From Pseudomonas sp. EpS/L25 (GTDB taxonomy: Bacteria > Pseudomonadota > Gammaproteobacteria > Pseudomonadales > Pseudomonadaceae), in the NCBI RefSeq assembly GCF_001512295.1, contig NZ_LNUP01000012.1:1-64000 (forward strand): DNA of 64,000 nucleotides, in the 5' to 3' direction. The notes beneath the pieces were generated by a model that saw only the letters and a list, made by a program, of their open reading frames with translations, was not told where the DNA came from and did no database searches. Shown piece by piece: positions 36,574 to 46,758 of the stretch. How positions within the stretch are numbered: the stretch's first letter is position 1; every line of letters begins with the position of its first letter. The position numbers and the translations under genes were made by a program.

Positions 36574-38604
36574 ATGAACAAACTCAATACAGGGAAACTC
36601 AACGCGTGGGTCGCGGGCATGTTCGTGGTACTGATCGTCTCGATCGTGCTGCTGTTCGCCAACTTCGCGTACCTGAGCACTCAAGCTGGCTACGACAGCC
36701 AGTACCAGGGCCAGGCCACCGAACTGCGCATCCTCTCGCAGCAGCTCGCCAAGAGCGCCAGTGAGGCCGCTACCGGCAAACCGGAAGCCTTCCAGGACCT
36801 GCGCGTGGCCCGGAGCGAGTTCGAGCGCCGCTGGAACATCCTGAACAAGGGGGATCCGAGCACCGGGCTGCCGCCTTCGCCTGCGCTGCTGAAGCCGCGC
36901 ATGGATACCGTGGAAGGCCAGTGGTCCACCCTGCGTAGCCAGGTCGACACCATGCTGGGCAGCGAGCAGACGGTACTGTCGCTGCACCAGTTGGCCGGTG
37001 CCCTGGCGGAAACCATCCCGCAGCTGCAGGTCGAGAACGAAGAGATCGTCGACATCCTGATCGAGCGGAACGCTCCGGCGAGCCAGGTGGTGGTGGCCCA
37101 GCGCCAGGCCCTGCTGGCCGAACGGATCCTCGGCTCCATCAACAAGATCCTCACCGGCGACGAAGCCGCCGTGCAGGCCGCCGACAGTTTCGGGCGCGAT
37201 GCCAGCCTGTTCGGCCGCGTGCTCAAGGCCATGCGCGAAGGCAACGCCTCCATGGGCATCGCCAAGGTCACCGACCCGGAAGCCGTCGGGCGCCTGAACG
37301 AAGCCAACAAGCTGTTCGAATTCGTCTCCGGCAACGTCGACGAGATCCTGGCCACCTCGCCCGAGTTGTTGCAGGTCCGCGCCGCGGTCGGCCAGATCTA
37401 CACGGGCTCCCAGGCGCTGCTCGGCTCCGTTTCCGAGTTGAGCACCGGCTACGCCTCCCTGACCCAGAGCCGCAAGATCAACACCGTGGGCAGCTATCTG
37501 CTGGTGTTCATCGCCCTGGCCGCCATTCTCTGCATCGGCTTCATCCTGGTTCGCGATACCCGGCGCCGCCTGGCCGAGACCGACGAGAAGAACCAGCGCA
37601 ACCAGGCCGCCATTCTGCGCCTGCTGGATGAAATCGCCGACCTCGCCGATGGTGACCTAACCGTCCAGGCCACGGTGACCGAGGACTTCACCGGCGCCAT
37701 CGCCGACTCCATCAACTACTCCATCGACCAACTGCGCGAACTGGTGGAAACCATCAACCAGACCGCGCTGCAGGTGGCCGCCGCGGCGCAGGAATCCCAG
37801 CAAACCGCGACCGTGCTGGCCGAGGCCTCGGAGCACCAGGCCCAGGAAATCGCCGGGGCCTCCGCGGCGATCAACGAGATGGCCGTGTCCATCGACCAGG
37901 TATCCACCAACGCCTCCGAATCCACCGCGGTGGCGGAGCGCTCCGTGGCCATCGCCAACAAGGGCAACCAGGTGGTGCACAACACCATCATCGGCATGGA
38001 CAGCATTCGCGAGCAGATCCAGGACACCTCCAAGCGGATCAAGCGCCTGGGCGAGTCGTCCCAGGAGATCGGCGACATCGTCGGCCTGATCAACGACATC
38101 GCCGACCAGACCAACATCCTGGCACTCAACGCCGCTATCCAGGCCTCCATGGCCGGTGATGCCGGTCGTGGTTTCGCCGTGGTCGCCGACGAGGTCCAGC
38201 GCCTCGCCGAGCGCTCCTCCGGCGCCACCAAGCAGATCGAGGCACTGGTCAAGGCGATCCAGACCGACACCAACGAGGCGGTCATCTCCATGGAGCAGAC
38301 CACCTCGGAAGTGGTCCGCGGTGCCGCCCTGGCCCAGGATGCCGGGGTGGCCCTGGAGGAGATCGAGAAGGTATCCCAGAGTCTCGCCGGGCTGATCCAG
38401 AACATTTCCAATGCCGCACGGCAGCAGTCTTCGTCCGCCAGCCACATCTCCAGCACCATGAACGTCATCCAGGAGATCACCTCGCAGACCTCGGCCGGTA
38501 CCACCGCCACTGCCCGCAGCATCGGCGAGCTGGCGAAGCTGGCCAGCGAGATGCGTCGTTCGGTATCGGGCTTCAATCTGCCGAACGAGCAGCCGCAGGG
38601 CTGA
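36574..38604 (+). CDS. pilJ: Methyl-accepting chemotaxis receptor PilJ
   Basis: PilJ is the inner-membrane chemoreceptor of the Pil-Chp pathway and senses pilin/surface contact. The 676-residue protein has a first span (about 10-32, [23 protein letters not shown]) and a long periplasmic region with PilJ-type helical modules to about residue 300. A second span (about 308-328), a HAMP segment and the cytoplasmic signalling domain follow. The hairpin tip carries the PilJ form of the MCP signature, [24 protein letters not shown] 155-base gap precedes it in the operon. Confidence 0.97.
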   Translation: MNKLNTGKLNAWVAGMFVVLIVSIVLLFANFAYLSTQAGYDSQYQGQATELRILSQQLAKSASEAATGKPEAFQDLRVARSEFERRWNILNKGDPSTGLPPSPALLKPRMDTVEGQWSTLRSQVDTMLGSEQTVLSLHQLAGALAETIPQLQVENEEIVDILIERNAPASQVVVAQRQALLAERILGSINKILTGDEAAVQAADSFGRDASLFGRVLKAMREGNASMGIAKVTDPEAVGRLNEANKLFEFVSGNVDEILATSPELLQVRAAVGQIYTGSQALLGSVSELSTGYASLTQSRKINTVGSYLLVFIALAAILCIGFILVRDTRRRLAETDEKNQRNQAAILRLLDEIADLADGDLTVQATVTEDFTGAIADSINYSIDQLRELVETINQTALQVAAAAQESQQTATVLAEASEHQAQEIAGASAAINEMAVSIDQVSTNASESTAVAERSVAIANKGNQVVHNTIIGMDSIREQIQDTSKRIKRLGESSQEIGDIVGLINDIADQTNILALNAAIQASMAGDAGRGFAVVADEVQRLAERSSGATKQIEALVKAIQTDTNEAVISMEQTTSEVVRGAALAQDAGVALEEIEKVSQSLAGLIQNISNAARQQSSSASHISSTMNVIQEITSQTSAGTTATARSIGELAKLASEMRRSVSGFNLPNEQPQG

Positions 38605-38641
38605 GCGCGTCGGCCACGCCTAGGCGTGGCGAGGGGGAAAC

Positions 38642-39514
38642 GTGGGTAGGGAGTCGAGTTGGGCGTTGTGCCGTGCTCCCGAGCTACCGGATGCGGATTT
38701 CGAGCGCTGGCGACAGTTGCTCGAAACGCGCGCGGGGATGGTGCTGGACGACCGGCAGCGCAGCTTTCTGCAGATCCAGCTGGCCGCCCGCATGCGCGAG
38801 CTGGCCATCGCGGACTACGAAAGCTACTACCGCACCGTCTGCGAAGGGGTCAGCGGGCGGGTCGAGTGGGTTCGTCTGCTCGATCGCCTGACCATCCAGG
38901 CGACGCGTTTCTTCCGCCACCCGCCATCGTTCGCCCTGCTGGAAGCCTATGTGAGTGAGTTCGTCCAGACCGCCGAAGGCCAGCCTCTGGCCCTGTGGAG
39001 TCTGGGCTGTTCCAGTGGAGAGGAAGCCTTTTCGATGGCCATCAGCACCGCCGAAGCCTTGTCCCGGCAGGGGCAGCCCATGACGTTCTCGCTGACCGGA
39101 ACGGACATCAGCAGCGAAGCCCTGCGCCAGGCGCGCCAGGGCACTTTCAGCCGACAGCGGCTGGATGGCGTACCGGCGAACCTGCGCGAACGTTACTTCC
39201 GTTCCCGCGAGGACGGCAGCTACCAGATCTGTCCCCGCCTGGCGGAGCGCCTCTGCTTCGCCAGGCTCAATGTGCTGGAACTGAGCCAGGCCCCCTTGCA
39301 GGGGCTCAATGTCATTTTTTGTCAGAACCTGCTGATTTACTTCCGCCGCTGGCTGCGCCGAGACCTGCTCAACCAGCTGGTCCAGCGGCTCGCACCGGGT
39401 GGGTTGTTGGTTTTGGGCGTTGGTGAGGTGAGCAATTGGAGCCACCCGCAACTGGTGCCCGCCGAGCATCCCGAGGTCCTGGCGTTCGTCCGCCAGGCGG
39501 ACTGCCCGGCATGA
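38642..39514 (+). CDS. pilK: CheR-like methyltransferase PilK
   Basis: PilK is predicted to methylate glutamates of the receptor PilJ with SAM. The 290-residue protein has the CheR N-terminal domain and the SAM-binding LWSLGCSSGEEAFSMAIS (about 118-135), GTDISSEALRQAR, and the late NVIFCQNLLIYFRRWLR, close to the CheR NVxxYF motif. It starts with GTG. The chpA ATG lies 12 bases after its stop. Confidence 0.94.
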   Translation: MGRESSWALCRAPELPDADFERWRQLLETRAGMVLDDRQRSFLQIQLAARMRELAIADYESYYRTVCEGVSGRVEWVRLLDRLTIQATRFFRHPPSFALLEAYVSEFVQTAEGQPLALWSLGCSSGEEAFSMAISTAEALSRQGQPMTFSLTGTDISSEALRQARQGTFSRQRLDGVPANLRERYFRSREDGSYQICPRLAERLCFARLNVLELSQAPLQGLNVIFCQNLLIYFRRWLRRDLLNQLVQRLAPGGLLVLGVGEVSNWSHPQLVPAEHPEVLAFVRQADCPA

Positions 39515-39525
39515 CAGGAGCCGAG

Positions 39526-42500
39526 ATGATCGATCGACACGACTACGTAGCCCTCGAGTGGGTCAAGGGAGAGATCGCCGAAACCTTGCAGCAGGCCCGC
39601 AAGGCGCTCGAGGCCTTCGTCGACAACCCGCAGGACCGTAGCCGCCTGGGTTTTTGCCGGACCTACGTGCACCAGGTCTATGGCACCCTGCAGATGGTGG
39701 AGTTCTACGGCGCCGCCCTGCTGGCCGAGGAAATGGAGCTGCTGCTGCAGGAACTCCACGAAGGTCGGGTGAGCAGCCCGGACGAGGCGCTGGAAGTGCT
39801 GATGCAGGCCATCCTGCAGGTACCGCCCTACCTCGACCGGGTACTGGAGGCACGCCGCGACCTGCCCCTGGCGATCCTGCCGCTGCTCAATGACCTGCGT
39901 TCGGCGCGTGGCGAGAAGCTGCTGTCGGAAACCAGCCTGTTCTCGCCGGATTTTTCCGCCGTCCCGCTCTCCCTGAGCGACGCGGAGCTGGCTGATCGCG
40001 CTTCGCCGGACTGGCTGCCGCGCCTGCGCAAGCTGCGCCAGGCCCTGCAGGGCGCCCAGGTCGGGCTGTTCCGCGACCGCGATGTCCATTTGCACCTGGA
40101 CTACCTGCTGCGGGTGTTCGAACGCCTGGACCAGCTCTGCGCCGGGTCGCCCTTCGGCGCCCTCTGGCCGGTGGCGGCGGGTCTCACCGAATTGCTCAAG
40201 GCTGGCGAGCTGGACAACAGCAGCTCCATCCGTGGCCTGTTGCGCCAGCTCGATCGTGAGCTCAAGCGCCTGATCAGCGACGGGGTGGTGACGCTGAACC
40301 AACCGGCGCCGGCGGATTTGCTGAAGAACCTGCTGTTCTATCTGGCCAAGGCGCCGGTGCAGAGTCCGCGCATCGCTGCGCTCAAGGCCCACTATCGCCT
40401 CGACGAAGCCCTGCCGGATGCCGAACTGGTGGGCTTCGAGCGCTCGCGCATCGTCGGTCCCGACCGCGAGGCCATGCGCTCGGTGGTCACCGCGCTGTGC
40501 GAAGAGCTGGTGCAGATCAAGGACAACCTCGATCTCTTCGTGCGCAGTGATCGCCAACAGGTCGGTAGCCTACGCGGCCTCCTGGCGCCGCTCAAGCAGA
40601 TCGCCGATACCCTGGCAGTGCTGGGCTTCGGTCAGCCGCGCAAGGTGGTGCTGGAACAACACGAGGCCGTCGGTGAACTGGCCGAGGGCGTGCGCGAAGC
40701 CAACGACGCGGCCCTGATGGACATCGCCGGCGCGCTGCTCTACGTGGAAGCGACCCTGGCCGGCATGGTCAGCGGCAACGATTCGGGCGACTACGAGGAA
40801 AACCGACTGCCCACCACCGACATCGACCAGTTGCATCGGGTGGTGGTACGGGAGGCGCGCAACGGCCTGGAGCAATCCAAGGACGCCATCATCGAATTCA
40901 TCGCCTCCCAGTGGAACCACGTCCACCTGGAGCCGGTGCCTCTGCTGCTGACCCAGGTCCGGGGTGGCCTGGCGATGATTCCCCTGGAACGGGCCGCCGC
41001 CCAGGTCCAGGCCGCGAACGACTATATCTGCGAGCAGCTCCTGGGCAAGCAGGCGGTGCCGGACTGGCAGAGCCTGGACACTCTGGCCGACGCCATCACC
41101 AGCGTCGAGTACTACCTGGAGCGCCTGGCCGAGGATCCGTCCACGCCTCACGAGATGATCCTCGACATCGCCGACGAGAGCCTCATCGCCCTTGGCTATC
41201 CCGCTCGCGCGGCGGATGAAGAGGCGCCGGCCGAGCTATCGCCGCCGGCGTCTCCCGCCGGCGCGCCGGCCCTGGATGCCGCTGCCGTCGACGAAGCCCT
41301 GCCCCCGGCCGCCGACACAGCCATGCTGGAGCTTGATGCGCTACCGGACGAGACCCTGCTGGAAAGCCCCCCCGTCAGCGAAGAGCCGAGCGTCACCGAG
41401 CCCCGCGAAGAGGCGTTCGAGCTGACGCCGATCTTCGCGGAACCCAGCTCCGCGGAATCAGGCTTCGAGGACGAGTCGCTGGCCCTCGCGCCTGCGGACG
41501 AACCGGCCGCGAGTCCGAAGGATACCGACGCGGCGCTGCCGGACGAGCCCCTGCCCACTCCGGACGTCGACGAAGACGCCGAAGAGCCCGAAGAGCCCGA
41601 AGAGCTGCTGGCCGGCGTGGAGCTGGATCAGCTCGAGCCCCTGGGCGCAGATAGCGATTCGGTGGCCGAAGTCCTGGCGGCACCGGTCGATCCCATCAAT
41701 CCCCCGGCAGCCCAGGTGCCCCATGCCTTGCTGCCGCCGCCTGCCGACGCCGAGCCGATCGAGGACGAGCTGCGCGAAGTCTTCATCGAAGAGGCCGGCG
41801 AGGTCCAGGCGGAGCTGGAACGCTGGTTGCCGACCTGGCATGCCGACCCCGAGGGACGCTCGGCGCTCGCCGAATTGCGGCGCAATTTCCACACCCTCAA
41901 GGGCAGCGGGCGGATGGTCCAGGCCCTGGTCATCGGTGAACTGGCCTGGGCGGTGGAGAACCTGCTCAATCGTCGCCTGGACCACAGCGTCGACCACAGC
42001 GCCGCACTGCAGACGGTGGTGGACGACGTCTGTGCCCTGTTGCCGGAACTGGTAACGGAGTACGCCGAGGATCGTCAGCGGCAGCGCGACGACGTCGACT
42101 GGCTGGCCCATGCTGCCCATGCCCTGGCCCGCAACGAGGCGCTGCCCGAGCGGGGCGCTGTTCAGGCGCCAGCGCCGGTCGAGGTTACGGCGCTGCCCCT
42201 GGTCGAGGTAGCGGACGTGGATAGCGCCGCGCTGGACGAAGCCTTCAGCGAGGCCGACAACCAGTTGCTGGACATCTTCCGTACCGAAGCCCAGGCCCAT
42301 CTGGAAACGGTGCGCCGCTATCTGGAGCAGGCCGAATCCGGCAGCGGCCAGGTGGTATCCGATGCCCTGCTGCGTGCCCTGCATACGCTCAAGGGCAGTG
42401 CCCATATGGCGGGCAGCTCGCCGGTGGCCGAACTGGCTTCCGCGCTGGAGCGTCTGGCCAAGGAATACAAGCTCGCCCACGTACCCTTCGCCGCCCCCGA

Positions 42501-45500
42501 GTGCGAGCTGCTCGCCCGTGGCGCGGATCTGCTGGAGGCGCGGCTCGCCATCCTCGAGGACGGCTCCCTGATGGAGCCCCTGACCGGGGCGCCGGCGCTG
42601 ATCGCCGAGTGCGAAGCGCTGCTGGAGCAACTGGGCGAGGAGTTGCCGGTACCTGAGGTACCGCTGCCGGAGCGGCGCGACGTCCTGCGCCTGGCCGATT
42701 TCCTGATGCCGGCGATGGACATGCTGCTGGACGCCGACGAGCGCCTGGTGGCCTGGCGCACCGGTGGTGCGGCCGAGGCTTGTCCGGATCTGCTGGCCGA
42801 GCGGCTGAACACCTTCGCCGATCGGGCGGCGCGAGTCGGCCTGGTCGACGTGGAGCAACTTGCCGAAGCCCTGCAGGCGGTCTATGCCGCGGTCGCCAGC
42901 GGTTCGCTGCCGGCTGACGAGGCCTTCTTCCGGGAGGCGGAAGATGCCCAGGAAGCCCTGATCAGCATGCTCAACCAGTTGGCCAGCGGTACCCGTGCGA
43001 CCCCTTGCGACGAGCGTATCGAAGGGCTGCGCGCCTTGCTGGTCGGCATCCTCGCCGGGTTGCCCGAAACGGCGACGGCACTGCTGGGCGAGCCCGAACC
43101 CGAAGCCTACCTGGCCACTGACGTTGCTGCGCCGTTCGAACCGGCCGCGGCGCTCGACCTCGAACTGTCAACCGAAGCCGAAGCCGAAGCCGAAGCCGAG
43201 TCGGAGCCCGAGGCTGAACGGGGCGTTGCGGCCGAAACCGAACCGGAGTCAGAGGCTGAGCCGGACGTCGCGATCGAAGCCGAGCTCCTGTCTGGAGCCG
43301 AAGCGGAAAAGCTGCTCGAACAGGCCGAGGCGCCGGTGGAGTCGGCTCCGGACGCGGCCGACGACGTCGATCGCGAGATGCAACTGATCTTCCTCGAGGA
43401 AGCCCTGGACCTGCTGGACAGCGCCGACCGGGCGCTGGAGCGATGGCTGGTCGAACCGCAGCAACGCTTCCACCTCGGCACCCTGCAGCGTGACCTGCAC
43501 ACCCTCAAAGGCGGTGCCAACCTGGCCGGGATCGCCCCGGTCGCTGCCCTGGCCACCGAGCTGGATGCCATCTACGAAGGACTGCTCGACGGCCGTCTCG
43601 CGGGCGGCGCCGAACTGGGCGCCCCGTTGCGGGATGCCCATGCCTGTCTCGCCACCCAGCTGGAAGAGCTGGAAAACGGCGCATCGATCAGCGAGCACGC
43701 GGACGAAATCGAGCGTCTGCAGCGCATCCGCGCCGGCCATCTCGACGAGCTGACGAACGAGGCGAACGAGGCGAACGAGACACCGAGCGCTGACCTGGCC
43801 GAGCCGTCGGTGGAAGCCGCTCTCGATGCTGCCCCGCCAGTGCCGCCCATGCCCAGCGCGGACGGTCCCGACGCCGAGTTGCTGGCCATCTATGTCGAGG
43901 AAAGCCGCGACCTGCTGGACAGCATGGCGACCTCGCTGCGTGCCTGGGAAAAGGATCCGCGCAACGGCATCGAGCTGGAATCCCTGCTGCGCGACCTGCA
44001 CACCCTCAAGGGCGGCGCGCGCCTGGCCGAGGTGGACGCCATCGGCGATCTCGCCCACGCGTTGGAAGCCTTCTACGAGGGGCTGGCGCGAGGCCGGATC
44101 AAACCGGGGCCGACCCTCGGTGGGCTGTTGCACCGCTGCCATGACCGGCTGCACGAGCAGCTCGAAGCCCTCGCCCTGGGGCAGGCGTCCCCTGCGGCCG
44201 ACGAGCTGATCGAGGCCCTGCGCGACTATCGTGAACAAGCGACCATGGCCGCCGAACCGCTCGCGTCGCCGCCGGCCGTGGCACCGGTCTTCGACGAGGA
44301 AACGGATGCGGAAATCCTCGAGATCTTCACCGAGGAAGCCCAGGACCTGCTGGCCAGCATGGATACCGCGCTGGCGCGCTGGCCTGCGGCGCCCGAGGTG
44401 GCGGTGGACGAGCTGCTGCGCTGCCTGCACACCCTGAAGGGTGGGGCCCGGCTGGCCGGTCTCCATGGCCTGGGCGACCAGGCCCACGACCTGGAACAAC
44501 AACTCGCCGAGCTGCGTTCGCTGGTGGTGGGCCTGAACGAGGGCGAAGGCGCTCGCGTACGGGACCTGGCGGTGAAGGGCGTCGACCAGTTGCAGCTGGG
44601 CGTCGTCCGGCTGTCGGCGCCGAGTGCGGCCCCCACCTCGGGTGCCGAGGGCGAGCCATCCGACCGTCCCGAGCTGCCGGACGAGGCATCGTCGGAGCTG
44701 GTCGAGGCAGCGCCTGCCGCAGAAGAGCCGATCGAGGAAGCGCCGGACGCGCCCGTCGCGGACGAACCTTCGCCCCTGGCCGATGAAGCGTCCGAGCCCG
44801 AGCCTGAGCTCGCGATGGCGCCCGTCATGGTGGCCCGCGAGCAGCGCAGTGCGCCGGTCGCCACGCTGCCCTTCGTGCAGCGTCTGCAGCAGGTCCGCCA
44901 ACAGGCGGCGCAGCGCCGGTCGTCCCAGGAACTGGTCCGGGTCCCGGCGGCGTTGCTGGAACAGCTGGTCAACCTGGCGGGCGAGACCTCGATCTTCCGG
45001 GGTCGCGTCGAGCAGCAGGTGAACGACATCGGTACCACGCTGGGCGAGATGGAAGCCACCATCGAACGGGTTCGCGATCAGTTGCGACGCCTGGACACCG
45101 AGACCCAGGCGCAGATCATCAGCCGGCACCACGAAGACGTCGACCGGGTCGGCTACGAGGATTTCGATCCGCTGGAGCTGGATCGCTATTCCCAGCTGCA
45201 GCAGCTGTCCCGTGCGCTGTTCGAATCGGCGTCCGACCTCCTGGACCTGAAGAACACCCTGGGCCAGCGCAATCGCGATGCCGAGACCCTGCTGCTGCAA
45301 CAGGCCCGGGTCAACACCGAGCTGCAGGAAAGCCTCATGCAGACGCGCATGGTGCCTTTCGAGCGCATGGTGCCGCGGTTGCATCGGGTGGTGCGCCAGG
45401 TCAGTGGCGAACTGGACAAGCCAGTGGAGCTGCGGGTCGGCAACGCCGAGGGCGAGCTGGACCGCACCGTGCTCGAGCGGATCATTCCGCCGCTGGAGCA

Positions 45501-46758
45501 CATGCTGCGCAACGCCATCGACCACGGCATCGAAGATCCCGCCGGGCGCCAGCGGGCCGGCAAGCCGGCCGAGGGCGTCATCAGCCTGGATCTGCGCCGT
45601 GAGGGCGGCGACATCATCCTCACCCTGGCCGACGATGGCCGCGGTATCGACCTCGACGCGGTGCGCCGCAAGGCGATCGAGCGCGGCCTGATGGCCGAAG
45701 GCGTCGAGCTGCCCGATGCCGAGGTGTTGCAGTTCATCCTGGAGTCGGGCTTCTCCACGGCCGCCTCCATTACCCAGATTTCCGGGCGCGGCGTCGGCAT
45801 GGACGTGGTGCACCAGGAGGTGAAGCAGCTCGGCGGCAGCATGGACATCCACAGCGTGGCGGGTGAGGGCACGCGCTTCACCATCCGCCTGCCGTTCACC
45901 GTATCGGTGAACCGGGCGTTGATGGTGCATGCCGGTGACGACCTTTACGCCGTACCTCTGAACACCATCGAAGGCATCGTGCGGGTGACCGCGGCCGATC
46001 TCGAGCGTTTCTACCGGCCGGGGGCGGAAGCCTTCGAATACGGCGGCCAGCGCTACGATCTGCGCTACCTGGGCCACCTGCTCGGCAACGGCCAGCAGCC
46101 CAAGCTGACCGGCCAGAGTCTGCCGCTGCCGGTGGTCCTGGTGCGCTCGGCCGAGCACGCCGTGGCCATCCAGGTGGATGCGGTCGCCGGTTCGCGGGAA
46201 ATCGTGGTGAAAGGCCTGGGGCCGCAGTTCGCCGGGGTGCCGGGCCTCTCCGGCGCTACCCTGCTCGGCGACGGACGCGTGGTGGTGATCCTCGACCTGC
46301 TGGCGATGATCCGTAGCCAGCGCAGCGCGGCCGACGACTCTGCACATCTGGCCCAGAACCTGCAGGTAGCAGTGGAAGCCAGTCGCCCGGTCCTGGTCAT
46401 GGTGGTGGACGATTCGGTGACGGTACGCAAGGTGACCAGCCGGTTGCTGGAACGCCATGGCATGGAGGTCTTCACCGCCAAGGATGGGGTGGACGCCATC
46501 GCCCAGCTCCAGGAGCGCCAGCCGGACATCCTGTTGCTGGATATCGAGATGCCGCGCATGGACGGCTTCGAGGTGGCCACACTGGTCCGCCACGATGCCC
46601 GACTCAAGGACCTGCCGATCGTGATGATCACCTCCCGTACCGGGGAAAAGCACCGCGAGCGCGCGCTGAGCCTGGGCGTGAACGAGTACCTGGGCAAGCC
46701 CTATCAGGAGAGTGAACTCCTGGCCCACATTCATCGACTGGTCAGGGAACATGACTGA
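39526..46758 (+). CDS. chpA: Hybrid chemotaxis histidine kinase ChpA
   Basis: ChpA is the giant CheA-like kinase controlling PilG/PilH. I chose the ATG at 39526 (MIDRHDYVALEWVKGE) because CAGGAG lies 5 bases upstream and homologues begin this way; this gives 2410 residues. There is an N-terminal diverged Hpt segment with H49 (VHQVYGTLQMV). Five canonical Hpt modules with HTLKG have the His near 789, 953, 1325, 1492 and 1635. Acidic proline/alanine linkers separate them. Next come a P3 dimerisation region, an HATPase domain (HMLRNAIDHGIED, about 1992; GRGVGMDVV), a CheW domain (about 2125-2265) and a C-terminal receiver (DDSVTVRK; LLLDIEMPRMDG). It overlaps chpB by 8 bases. Confidence 0.96.
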   Translation: MIDRHDYVALEWVKGEIAETLQQARKALEAFVDNPQDRSRLGFCRTYVHQVYGTLQMVEFYGAALLAEEMELLLQELHEGRVSSPDEALEVLMQAILQVPPYLDRVLEARRDLPLAILPLLNDLRSARGEKLLSETSLFSPDFSAVPLSLSDAELADRASPDWLPRLRKLRQALQGAQVGLFRDRDVHLHLDYLLRVFERLDQLCAGSPFGALWPVAAGLTELLKAGELDNSSSIRGLLRQLDRELKRLISDGVVTLNQPAPADLLKNLLFYLAKAPVQSPRIAALKAHYRLDEALPDAELVGFERSRIVGPDREAMRSVVTALCEELVQIKDNLDLFVRSDRQQVGSLRGLLAPLKQIADTLAVLGFGQPRKVVLEQHEAVGELAEGVREANDAALMDIAGALLYVEATLAGMVSGNDSGDYEENRLPTTDIDQLHRVVVREARNGLEQSKDAIIEFIASQWNHVHLEPVPLLLTQVRGGLAMIPLERAAAQVQAANDYICEQLLGKQAVPDWQSLDTLADAITSVEYYLERLAEDPSTPHEMILDIADESLIALGYPARAADEEAPAELSPPASPAGAPALDAAAVDEALPPAADTAMLELDALPDETLLESPPVSEEPSVTEPREEAFELTPIFAEPSSAESGFEDESLALAPADEPAASPKDTDAALPDEPLPTPDVDEDAEEPEEPEELLAGVELDQLEPLGADSDSVAEVLAAPVDPINPPAAQVPHALLPPPADAEPIEDELREVFIEEAGEVQAELERWLPTWHADPEGRSALAELRRNFHTLKGSGRMVQALVIGELAWAVENLLNRRLDHSVDHSAALQTVVDDVCALLPELVTEYAEDRQRQRDDVDWLAHAAHALARNEALPERGAVQAPAPVEVTALPLVEVADVDSAALDEAFSEADNQLLDIFRTEAQAHLETVRRYLEQAESGSGQVVSDALLRALHTLKGSAHMAGSSPVAELASALERLAKEYKLAHVPFAAPECELLARGADLLEARLAILEDGSLMEPLTGAPALIAECEALLEQLGEELPVPEVPLPERRDVLRLADFLMPAMDMLLDADERLVAWRTGGAAEACPDLLAERLNTFADRAARVGLVDVEQLAEALQAVYAAVASGSLPADEAFFREAEDAQEALISMLNQLASGTRATPCDERIEGLRALLVGILAGLPETATALLGEPEPEAYLATDVAAPFEPAAALDLELSTEAEAEAEAESEPEAERGVAAETEPESEAEPDVAIEAELLSGAEAEKLLEQAEAPVESAPDAADDVDREMQLIFLEEALDLLDSADRALERWLVEPQQRFHLGTLQRDLHTLKGGANLAGIAPVAALATELDAIYEGLLDGRLAGGAELGAPLRDAHACLATQLEELENGASISEHADEIERLQRIRAGHLDELTNEANEANETPSADLAEPSVEAALDAAPPVPPMPSADGPDAELLAIYVEESRDLLDSMATSLRAWEKDPRNGIELESLLRDLHTLKGGARLAEVDAIGDLAHALEAFYEGLARGRIKPGPTLGGLLHRCHDRLHEQLEALALGQASPAADELIEALRDYREQATMAAEPLASPPAVAPVFDEETDAEILEIFTEEAQDLLASMDTALARWPAAPEVAVDELLRCLHTLKGGARLAGLHGLGDQAHDLEQQLAELRSLVVGLNEGEGARVRDLAVKGVDQLQLGVVRLSAPSAAPTSGAEGEPSDRPELPDEASSELVEAAPAAEEPIEEAPDAPVADEPSPLADEASEPEPELAMAPVMVAREQRSAPVATLPFVQRLQQVRQQAAQRRSSQELVRVPAALLEQLVNLAGETSIFRGRVEQQVNDIGTTLGEMEATIERVRDQLRRLDTETQAQIISRHHEDVDRVGYEDFDPLELDRYSQLQQLSRALFESASDLLDLKNTLGQRNRDAETLLLQQARVNTELQESLMQTRMVPFERMVPRLHRVVRQVSGELDKPVELRVGNAEGELDRTVLERIIPPLEHMLRNAIDHGIEDPAGRQRAGKPAEGVISLDLRREGGDIILTLADDGRGIDLDAVRRKAIERGLMAEGVELPDAEVLQFILESGFSTAASITQISGRGVGMDVVHQEVKQLGGSMDIHSVAGEGTRFTIRLPFTVSVNRALMVHAGDDLYAVPLNTIEGIVRVTAADLERFYRPGAEAFEYGGQRYDLRYLGHLLGNGQQPKLTGQSLPLPVVLVRSAEHAVAIQVDAVAGSREIVVKGLGPQFAGVPGLSGATLLGDGRVVVILDLLAMIRSQRSAADDSAHLAQNLQVAVEASRPVLVMVVDDSVTVRKVTSRLLERHGMEVFTAKDGVDAIAQLQERQPDILLLDIEMPRMDGFEVATLVRHDARLKDLPIVMITSRTGEKHRERALSLGVNEYLGKPYQESELLAHIHRLVREHD
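43174..43200. repeat. GAAGCC hexamer repeat in chpA
   Basis: Four perfect tandem GAAGCC units plus a partial unit encode an (EA)n stretch in a linker of ChpA. Similar in-frame short repeats occur at 41581-41603 (GAAGAGCCC) and 43754-43779 (GCGAACGAG). All are multiples of three, so slippage would change linker length without a frameshift. Confidence 0.8.
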
